This document shows positions 34,752-40,448 of a stretch of DNA of 40,448 bases, in pieces (positions within the stretch are counted from its first letter, which is position 1; each line of letters starts with the position of its first letter). The DNA is taken from contig CACGAG010000001.1 in NCBI GenBank assembly GCA_902571005.1, forward strand, positions 1-40,448. Reading direction: 5' to 3'. The position numbers were made by a program, and so were the translations under genes. The notes beneath the pieces were generated by a model. That model did not search any database. It was not told where the DNA came from and worked only from the letters and a program-made list of their open reading frames with translations. The DNA comes from an uncultured Pelagibacteraceae bacterium. Lineage in GTDB: Bacteria > Pseudomonadota > Alphaproteobacteria > Pelagibacterales > AG-422-B15.

Positions 34752-35184
34752 TGTTCAGTAAATTTCTTTTGGTACTTAATCCACCCACTGATGTAAATCC
34801 TGTGAGTTTGCCGTCAGTTCCAACTACTCTGTGACACGGAACTGTCATCATAAGATTATTTTTTCCTAAGGCGCCCCCGACAGCTCGGGGCGAAGTTCTT
34901 AACTTCCTTGCAATGTCTCCATAAGTAGTTGTTCTACCATAAGGTATCCTTCGTAAATAATTCCAAACACGGTTTTGAAATTTTGTGCCCATTTGCCTTG
35001 TTGGAAAATTAAGTGATCGTCTTTTGCGTGCAAGATACATTTTAATTTGAAGCGCAGATCTTTTCAGAAGCTTATCCTCTGTTTTGTTAGGCTTTTTCCT
35101 TGTTCTATGAACTGCAATTATTCTATTTTTACTTGAGACAAGCTCAATATTGCCAATGATTGATTTGAAAACGTAGCTGCTCAT
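34729..35184 (-). CDS. ogt: methylated-DNA-protein-cysteine methyltransferase
   Basis: Suicidal repair of O6-methylguanine. The 151-residue protein has the helix-turn-helix with RTTTYGDIARKL, an Arg finger region SPRAVGGALGKN and the acceptor Cys117 in VPCHRVVG, closing LTGFTSVGGLSTKRNLLNIE. It shares a 30-bp divergent spacer with the ferredoxin gene that is symmetric around one -10 sequence. Confidence 0.95.
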   Translation of the reverse strand: MSSYVFKSIIGNIELVSSKNRIIAVHRTRKKPNKTEDKLLKRSALQIKMYLARKRRSLNFPTRQMGTKFQNRVWNYLRRIPYGRTTTYGDIARKLRTSPRAVGGALGKNNLMMTVPCHRVVGTDGKLTGFTSVGGLSTKRNLLNIEQKTKK

Positions 35185-35214
35185 ATATATAAGATATTAT
35201 AATTTTTTGACCTT
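35185..35214. promoter_or_regulatory. symmetric bidirectional promoter, ogt and ferredoxin genes
   Basis: The palindrome ATTATAAT (35196-35203) gives TATAAT on the plus strand (35198-35203) and on the minus strand (35196-35201). Exactly 11 bases separate each -10 from its own start codon (35215 plus, 35184 minus). No Shine-Dalgarno sequence is present on either side; leaders of about 5 nt are implied. Confidence 0.55.
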
Positions 35215-35535
35215 ATGACTAACAAATTTTTTGAAAGACACGTATTTTTTTGCACAAACCAAAGACCTGAAGGTCACCCAAAAGGTTGTTGTGCTTCTAA
35301 AAATTCAACAGTGCTACGAGCCTATATGAAGAAAAAAACAAAAGAATTAGTATCCGATAAGAAAATAAGAATAAACGCATCAGGTTGTTTAGATCATTGT
35401 GAATTTGGTCCTACACTTGTTGTTTATCCAGATAATGTTTGGTACTCGTGTAAAACAGAAGAAGAGGTGGACCAAGTAATTAATGAACATCTGATCAACG
35501 ACCGTATTGCCGAAAATCTCCAAATAAAAAAATGA
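35215..35535 (+). CDS. thioredoxin-like [2Fe-2S] ferredoxin
   Basis: A 106-residue small iron-sulfur protein. Cys13, Cys25/Cys26, Cys58 and Cys62 give the C-x11-C ... C-x3-C pattern of thioredoxin-like [2Fe-2S] ferredoxins, with HVFFCTNQRPEGHPKGCC and INASGCLDHCEFGPTLVVYPDNVWY. It probably carries electrons; partner unknown. The stop overlaps the mnmE ATG by 4 bp, so the two are coupled. Confidence 0.9.
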   Translation: MTNKFFERHVFFCTNQRPEGHPKGCCASKNSTVLRAYMKKKTKELVSDKKIRINASGCLDHCEFGPTLVVYPDNVWYSCKTEEEVDQVINEHLINDRIAENLQIKK

Positions 35536-36827
35536 CAATTTTTGCACTATCAACTGCCAGCGGTGTTGCGGGGTTAGCGGTTGTAAGAGTCTCAGGACAT
35601 CTAGCGCTCACCGCTCTTAAAACAATTTCTAGAAAGAGTCACTTCGATCCAAACGTCTTAACAAAATCAGAATTTTATGATCCAGAAAGTGGAAACTTAA
35701 TTGACAAAGGTCTCGCTGTATTTTTCTCAAAACCAAAAAGTTTCACAGGTGAAGATGTTGTTGAGTTTCATGTTCATGGCGGTCATACAACTGTTCAGCT
35801 TTTACTCAAATCACTTTCTAACATTGACCAGTTAAGACTTGCTCAACCTGGTGAATTTTCAAAAAGAGCGTTTGTGAATAACAAAATGGATCTTACAGCA
35901 ATTGAAGCCATGGGTGATCTAATTAATGCGCAAACTGAAATTCAACATAATCAAGCATTGTCCCAAATGAATGGCTCACTGAATAAATTATATTTATCAT
36001 GGAGAAAGTCTCTAATAGAGTTAGTTGCTTACCTCGAAGCAGATATAGATTTCGCGGAAGAAGATATTCCTGAAAATGTTCTTAACAATATCAATTCAAA
36101 AATTGAAAAACTTTTAGGTGAAATGAATGAGCATTTAAAACAACGTAATCAAGGGGAGATATTAAGAGACGGTTATAAAGTTGCTATCATTGGATCTCCA
36201 AATGTTGGTAAATCAAGTTTGATAAATTCACTTGCAAATCGTGATGTTGCAATTGTATCTGATAGGGAGGGCACGACCAGAGATGCGATTGAAGTAAGGC
36301 TAAATATTGCTGGATTTCCAGTCATTTTAACAGACACTGCGGGCCTAAGAGATACTGAAGACGAGATTGAAAAAAAAGGAATTGAGATAACTCAAAGTAA
36401 AATTAAAGAAGCAAATTTAGTTTTGGAATTATTTGATGATCCAAACAATGTCGAGTTACATGAGGATCGTCTTATTGTTTTAAATAAATGTGACTTACAC
36501 AATCATTACAAACAAGAAGGCTGTATCAATATTTCAGTTTCAAATGGAAGTGGTATTGATAATTTAATCAATAAAATTGCTGAGCACGTATCAAGCAAAT
36601 TCATAAGTTACACCGATACAATACCAACAAAGACTCGATACATTCTAGGTGTTCAAAATTCAATACAAAGTTTACTCAGTGCAAAAAGTATAGATTTAAA
36701 AGTTAATTCTGAACTTATGGTTGAAGAGTTAAGATTAGCCATTCAAGAAATCGGAAAAATAACTGGTCATGTTGATGTTGAAGAATATTTAGAAGTTATT
36801 TTTAAAGATTTTTGCATCGGTAAATAA
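35532..36827 (+). CDS. mnmE: tRNA modification GTPase MnmE
   Basis: With MnmG introduces carboxymethylaminomethyl (or aminomethyl) at U34 of certain tRNAs. The 431-residue protein has the formyl-THF-binding N-domain (FALSTASGVAGLAVVRVSG, GEDVVEFHVHGG), a helical domain, an inserted G domain with GSPNVGKSS (221-229), GTTRD, DTAGLRDTEDEIEKKGI, NKCD, and the invariant C-terminal CIGK (428-431). mnmG follows 48 bp later. Confidence 0.97.
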   Translation: MTIFALSTASGVAGLAVVRVSGHLALTALKTISRKSHFDPNVLTKSEFYDPESGNLIDKGLAVFFSKPKSFTGEDVVEFHVHGGHTTVQLLLKSLSNIDQLRLAQPGEFSKRAFVNNKMDLTAIEAMGDLINAQTEIQHNQALSQMNGSLNKLYLSWRKSLIELVAYLEADIDFAEEDIPENVLNNINSKIEKLLGEMNEHLKQRNQGEILRDGYKVAIIGSPNVGKSSLINSLANRDVAIVSDREGTTRDAIEVRLNIAGFPVILTDTAGLRDTEDEIEKKGIEITQSKIKEANLVLELFDDPNNVELHEDRLIVLNKCDLHNHYKQEGCINISVSNGSGIDNLINKIAEHVSSKFISYTDTIPTKTRYILGVQNSIQSLLSAKSIDLKVNSELMVEELRLAIQEIGKITGHVDVEEYLEVIFKDFCIGK

Positions 36828-36851
36828 AAAAATAATTGATTGCAATTAGTC

Positions 36852-36872
36852 TAAGTTAATTTAATTAACTTA
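36852..36872. repeat. 21-bp palindrome immediately upstream of mnmG
   Basis: TAAGTTAATT (36852-36861) and its exact inverse complement AATTAACTTA (36863-36872) flank a single T. It ends 3 bp before the mnmG ATG and contains TTTAAT (36860-36865), a -10-like hexamer 10 bp from the ATG. It could be an operator over the promoter; in RNA only the arms with a small loop could pair. Confidence 0.55.
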
Positions 36873-36875
36873 ATC

Positions 36876-38744
36876 ATGACTAGTTATGATGTTGTTGTAG
36901 TTGGAGGAGGGCATGCTGGCTGCGAAGCCGTAACTACTTCTGCGCGCATTGGTGCAAAAACCCTCTTAATCAGCCATAAATTCGATACCATTGGTGAGAT
37001 GTCCTGTAACCCAGCAATCGGTGGTCTTGGTAAGGGTCATTTAGTAAGGGAAATCGATGCTCTGGATGGAATAATGGGGCGTATCGCCGATTTATCAAGC
37101 ATTCAATATAGATTACTCAATAGAACAAAAGGCCCTGCAGTAAGAGGACCAAGAGCTCAATCGGATAGAAAGCTCTATAAAAAACATATGCAGGAGGAGA
37201 TTGAAAATACACAAAATTTAGAACTTTTGTTTGACCCTGTAGAAGATTTAATTTTTGATAATAATAAACAAATTGCTGGTGTGATCTGCGCAAGTGGTAA
37301 AAAAATATCTACCAAAAAAGTTATCATCACAACTGGTACATTTTTGAATGGCCTTATCCACTTAGGTGACAAAACTATTCCAGCTGGAAGACACGGCGAT
37401 TCTCCCTCAATAGGACTTGCAGATTCACTCTATAAAACTGGCTTTAATATTGGACGTTTAAAAACTGGGACACCTGCGAGACTGGATAAAAATACAATAG
37501 ACTTTTCTAAACTTGAAAGACAGGAAGCTGACGATGAGCACTCGTACTTTTCATTTTTAACCACAAAAACTCACAATGAACAATTACCGTGCCACATGAC
37601 TTATACAAATGAGGCCGTTCACAACATAATTCAAAAAAATATAACAAAATCAGCTATTTACTCAGGTCAAATCAGTGGTACAGGTCCTAGATATTGCCCC
37701 TCTGTAGAAGATAAAGTTGTTAAATTTGCAGATAAATTGAGGCATCAAATTTTTTTAGAACCAGAAGGACTTGATAGTAATTTAATCTATCCAAACGGCA
37801 TCTCAACTTCACTCCCTCCGGTTGTTCAGGATGAATTCATAAGTAAAATCAATGGTTTAGAGAAAGCTAAAATAGTAAGGCATGGCTACGCTATTGAATA
37901 TGATTTTATTGATCCACAAGAACTATACCAAACATTGGAAACTAAAAAAATAAAAGGACTTTACCTTGCTGGACAAATAAACGGCACAACAGGTTACGAG
38001 GAAGCTGCTGCACAAGGGCTTGTAGCGGGTTTGAATGCTGCAATCTCTCTAGGTAGTAAAGAACATGTTTTTTCAAGAAACGATTCATACATTGGAGTAA
38101 TGATAGACGATTTAACCCTAAAAGGGGTTACGGAGCCATATAGAATGTTCACTTCTAGGGCAGAATACAGACTGTTATTAAGAGCAGATAATGCAGACCT
38201 AAGATTAACTGAGATTGGCCACAATTTAGGGCTAGTTGACTCTGATAGATATCAAAAATATTCAGCTAAAAAAATTGAACTAGAAAAAGTTAATAAAATT
38301 GTTAAAAATCAATATGTTACGCCAAATGCGCTTTCAAAAATTGGAGTTCAAATTAACCAAGATGGCAAAAAAAGATCAGCTTTTGACTTGTTAGCTTACC
38401 CTAACATCGATATTGATAATATTGATGAAATTTTTAATTTAAATCTTAAGCAATATAGTAGCGAAATTCTTGACCAAATAACAACAGAGGCTCATTACAA
38501 GGGCTATCTTAAGAAACAAGAAAGTGAGATCATTTCACTTACAAAAGAAGAAAAAGTTGAAATTCCAACTAATCTTAAATACGAATTAATTCCTAGTTTA
38601 TCAACAGAAATCATTGAAAAGCTTACAAAAATTAAGCCTAAAAACTTATCTCAAGCATCAAGAATTGATGGTGTTACACCCGCAGCCCTTAGTGTCATTT
38701 TATCATATATAAAAACCAAAGCTAAATCGCAAAAATTAGCTTAA
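36876..38744 (+). CDS. mnmG: tRNA uridine-5-carboxymethylaminomethyl(34) synthesis enzyme MnmG
   Basis: FAD-dependent partner of MnmE. The 622-residue protein starts DVVVVGGGHAGCEAV with the dinucleotide motif, then EMSCNPAIGGLGKGHLVREIDALDG, the catalytic-cysteine stretch SGTGPRYCPSVEDKVVKF, LAGQINGTTGYEEAAAQGLVAGLNAA, and a C-terminal helical domain ending in IDGVTPAALSVILSYIK, the MnmE/tRNA-binding part. It is 48 bp after mnmE and 10 bp before rsmG. Confidence 0.98.
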   Translation: MTSYDVVVVGGGHAGCEAVTTSARIGAKTLLISHKFDTIGEMSCNPAIGGLGKGHLVREIDALDGIMGRIADLSSIQYRLLNRTKGPAVRGPRAQSDRKLYKKHMQEEIENTQNLELLFDPVEDLIFDNNKQIAGVICASGKKISTKKVIITTGTFLNGLIHLGDKTIPAGRHGDSPSIGLADSLYKTGFNIGRLKTGTPARLDKNTIDFSKLERQEADDEHSYFSFLTTKTHNEQLPCHMTYTNEAVHNIIQKNITKSAIYSGQISGTGPRYCPSVEDKVVKFADKLRHQIFLEPEGLDSNLIYPNGISTSLPPVVQDEFISKINGLEKAKIVRHGYAIEYDFIDPQELYQTLETKKIKGLYLAGQINGTTGYEEAAAQGLVAGLNAAISLGSKEHVFSRNDSYIGVMIDDLTLKGVTEPYRMFTSRAEYRLLLRADNADLRLTEIGHNLGLVDSDRYQKYSAKKIELEKVNKIVKNQYVTPNALSKIGVQINQDGKKRSAFDLLAYPNIDIDNIDEIFNLNLKQYSSEILDQITTEAHYKGYLKKQESEIISLTKEEKVEIPTNLKYELIPSLSTEIIEKLTKIKPKNLSQASRIDGVTPAALSVILSYIKTKAKSQKLA

Positions 38745-38754
38745 TATCAATATA

Positions 38755-39378
38755 ATGACTGATTCCCCTGACGCTCTAAAAGAGCTCTTGCCAAATGTTT
38801 CACGTGAAACAATTGAAAAATTGGCTGAATTTAGAGAAATAATCTTGGCAGAAGACCAAAATTTAATATCAAAAAATGATAAAAACTTTATCTGGACAAG
38901 ACATTTCTATGATTCTCTCAGATTAGCTCAGTTCATAACAAGCAATGGTAACGATATCATTGATATTGGAAGCGGCGCTGGCCTTCCAGGTATACCAGTT
39001 TCATTATTATTTGGCTCAAAAAACAAGGTTTTTTTATGTGAGAATAGATCCAAAAGAGTATCATTTCTTAATAAATGCATTGATAAATTAGATCTCAAAA
39101 ACACTGAAGTGATTCCCATTAAAGCAGAAAAAATTAAAAATAAAAAATTCGATATCGTTTTAGCAAGAGCAGTCAGCCAATTAAAACATTTATTATCAAT
39201 TAGTTATAATATATGTAAAAAAAACACTACATTGCTTCTACATAAAGGTGTACATATAGATGAGGAGATCGTGCAAGCTACTAAATATTGGGATTTTACT
39301 CATGTATTGCATGAAAATGAAAGAGAAAAAGGTTCTTTTATTTTGGAATTAAAAAATATAATAAAATCAACAACTTAA
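38755..39378 (+). CDS. rsmG: 16S rRNA (guanine527-N7)-methyltransferase
   Basis: Methylates N7 of G527 in 16S rRNA. The 207-residue protein has the Rossmann SAM motif DIGSGAGLPGIPVSLLFG, CENRSKRVSFLNKCIDKL, EVIPIKAEKI and DIVLARAVSQLKHLL. The N-terminal codons for NVSRET (residues 14-19) contain the parS site at 38796-38811, so this coding sequence doubles as the centromere. Its stop shares one base with the parA ATG. Confidence 0.97.
   Translation: MTDSPDALKELLPNVSRETIEKLAEFREIILAEDQNLISKNDKNFIWTRHFYDSLRLAQFITSNGNDIIDIGSGAGLPGIPVSLLFGSKNKVFLCENRSKRVSFLNKCIDKLDLKNTEVIPIKAEKIKNKKFDIVLARAVSQLKHLLSISYNICKKNTTLLLHKGVHIDEEIVQATKYWDFTHVLHENEREKGSFILELKNIIKSTT
38796..38811. other. parS: parS centromere site
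   Basis: TGTTTCACGTGAAACA is a perfect 16-bp palindrome, identical to the widely conserved parS consensus. It lies in codons 14-19 of rsmG (N-V-S-R-E-T), about 8.4 kb from the hemE spacer and 570 bp before parA. I saw no second copy in the window; CACGTG does not recur elsewhere by eye. ParB would load here and spread. Confidence 0.93.
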
Positions 39379-40166
39379 TGAAAAACAAAATAATAGCTAT
39401 CTCAAATCAGAAAGGTGGAGTGGGAAAAACTACAACAGCAATAAACTTATCCACAGCCTTAGCAGCTATTGGGGAAAAAGTTTTAATTATTGATCTCGAC
39501 CCTCAAGGAAACGCTAGTACGGGTTTAGGTATAGATTATCAAAACAGAAATAATTCAATTTATGAAGTTCTTGCATCTCAATGTAATTTATTTGATGCAA
39601 TCCAAAATACTGAAATTGAAAATTTAAAAATCATTCCATCTACTGTGGATCTATCAGGCATTGAACCTGAACTTGCTGAAGTAAACGATAGAGCTTTTAC
39701 TCTTAAAAAAATTTTAACGGATCAAAATTCTTTAAATGATTTTAGTTTTGTTTTTATTGATTGCCCACCAGCTTTAAGTCTTCTTACTGTCATGGCAATG
39801 ACCGCAGCAGATTCAATAATCGTTCCACTTCAATGTGAATTTTTTGCATTAGAAGGTCTTAGTCAGTTAATTAAAACAATTGATAGGGTTAAGCAAAATC
39901 TAAATCAAAATCTAACAATCGATGGAATAGTACTAACAATGTTTGATGGAAGAAATAAACTTTCTTCACAAGTTGCTGACGATGTTAAAAAACACTTAAG
40001 TCAACAAGTATACGAAACTATCATACCACGTAACGTAAGAGTTTCAGAAGCTCCTTCATTTGGTATGCCTGCTTTAATTTATGACCAAAAAGCTGCAGGC
40101 AGTCAGGCATACTTAAGATTAGCGGATGAGATCATAAGACAAAACAAAGAACAGGAGGCAGCTTAA
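39378..40166 (+). CDS. parA: chromosome-partitioning ATPase ParA (Soj)
   Basis: DNA-bound ATPase whose gradient, released by ParB, moves the origin region. The 262-residue protein has the deviant Walker A KGGVGKTT (12-19), LIIDLDPQGNASTGLG, the A' region FVFIDCPPALSLLTVMAM, and the C-terminal IPRNVRVSEAPSFGMPALIYD. It is joined to rsmG and parB by one-base stop/start overlaps. Confidence 0.97.
   Translation: MKNKIIAISNQKGGVGKTTTAINLSTALAAIGEKVLIIDLDPQGNASTGLGIDYQNRNNSIYEVLASQCNLFDAIQNTEIENLKIIPSTVDLSGIEPELAEVNDRAFTLKKILTDQNSLNDFSFVFIDCPPALSLLTVMAMTAADSIIVPLQCEFFALEGLSQLIKTIDRVKQNLNQNLTIDGIVLTMFDGRNKLSSQVADDVKKHLSQQVYETIIPRNVRVSEAPSFGMPALIYDQKAAGSQAYLRLADEIIRQNKEQEAA
40153..40158 (+). promoter_or_regulatory. 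parB: perfect Shine-Dalgarno sequence of parB
   Basis: AGGAGG lies 7 bp before the parB ATG (40166), inside the last codons of parA. It is the strongest ribosome site I noticed in the window and fixes the parB start. Confidence 0.8.
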
Positions 40167-40448
40167 TGAGTTCATCAATTTCAAAAAAAGGTTTAGGTCG
40201 CGGACTTTCATCACTTATGGGTGATACTAAAAATATCTCAATTCAAAATGAAACTTTAAATCAAGAAACGAAAATTTCAATTTCAAATTTAAAACCAAGC
40301 CCGTCACAGCCTCGAAGATTATTTGATAAAAATAGTATTAATGAATTAGCTGAGTCCATAAAATCTAAAGGGCTTGTTCAACCAATATTAGTTAGACCCT
40401 CACCAACAGAGTCTGGAACATATGAAATTATTGCAGGTGAGAGAAGAT
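40166..40448 (+). CDS. parB: chromosome-partitioning protein ParB (3' truncated)
   Basis: Sequence-specific CTPase/DNA-binding protein that recognises parS. Only the first 94 residues are inside the window. They start MSSSISKKGLGRGLSSLMGD, the Arg/Lys-Gly-Leu-Gly-Arg-Gly-Leu motif that contacts ParA, then LKPSPSQPRRLFD, LAESIKSKGLVQPILVR, and IIAGERR, the beginning of the CTP-binding box 2. The helix-turn-helix and dimer domain are beyond the edge. No in-frame stop occurs before the end. Confidence 0.96.
   Translation, partial: MSSSISKKGLGRGLSSLMGDTKNISIQNETLNQETKISISNLKPSPSQPRRLFDKNSINELAESIKSKGLVQPILVRPSPTESGTYEIIAGERR

Noticed and set aside
1-40448. tRNA, rRNA, CRISPR arrays, insertion sequences, prophage genes
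   Set aside because: No cloverleaf-sized gaps, no repeat-spacer array, no transposase or phage-like product was seen; nearly every base is accounted for by housekeeping genes.

Overview
The window is a gene-dense, AT-rich (by eye about one third G+C) stretch of bacterial chromosome carrying 49 protein genes and almost no spacer. Gene content and order point to an alphaproteobacterium with a streamlined genome, probably a free-living marine lineage such as HIMB59/SAR11-like groups; the exact clade is inference. The main evidence is the block fxsA-secB-dnaQ-coaE-aroE-maf | hemE-hemH-hemJ-rho-mnmE-mnmG-rsmG-parA-parB, which resembles the origin-proximal region of Caulobacter and Rickettsia. The standard code is used (TAA, TAG and TGA all end genes). 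I see no rRNA, tRNA, insertion sequence, prophage or CRISPR array.

Layout. 1-5539: 5'-truncated maeB, then a minus-strand run of an esterase, gshB, a DolP-like BON lipoprotein and rsmI. 5540-8149: an LppC/LpoA-like lipoprotein whose start codon abuts that of rsmI, then rdgB-rph. 8209-13477: grpE-dnaK-dnaJ-dapB-nth, with no hrcA between rph and grpE. 13537-16057: SDR, PfkB (adenosine) kinase, SDR. 16049-22668: an eleven-gene minus-strand unit, hisB-bcp-hisH-hisA-hisF-DUF1330-hisE-HIT-thioesterase-oxidoreductase-GT9. 22784-25077: hslV-hslU-thioesterase. 25074-30151: Tim44-like gene, fxsA-secB, then maf-aroE-coaE-dnaQ-Nudix on minus. 30152-30424: the only long spacer (273 bp). 30425-40448: hemE-hemH-hemJ-rho, apt/ogt on minus, ferredoxin-mnmE, mnmG, rsmG-parA and a 3'-truncated parB.

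The most important non-coding signals are replicative. The spacer in front of hemE is the natural place for oriC: in Caulobacter the origin abuts hemE. Genes diverge from it on both sides, and it holds a cluster of weak DnaA-box-like 9-mers, an AT-rich tract and a nested inverted repeat. About 8.4 kb to the right, inside the rsmG coding sequence, is a perfect 16-bp parS palindrome at 38796-38811, next to the parA and parB genes that would act on it.

The second theme is compact expression signals. Five of the divergently oriented first genes carry an exact TATAAT exactly 10 or 11 bases before the ATG and no Shine-Dalgarno sequence, implying leaders of only about 4-5 nt. Internal operon genes, in contrast, often have good Shine-Dalgarno sequences (parB, secB, dnaK, pfkB). 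One 30-bp spacer (ogt/ferredoxin) is a symmetric bidirectional promoter built on one ATTATAAT. All six convergent gene pairs lie within -9 to +1 bp of each other, four with stop codons interlocked on TTAA or TTAG, leaving no space for intrinsic terminators. I found no clearly novel multigene defence or secretion system; the interest lies in the origin/segregation region, the promoter architecture and odd operon memberships.
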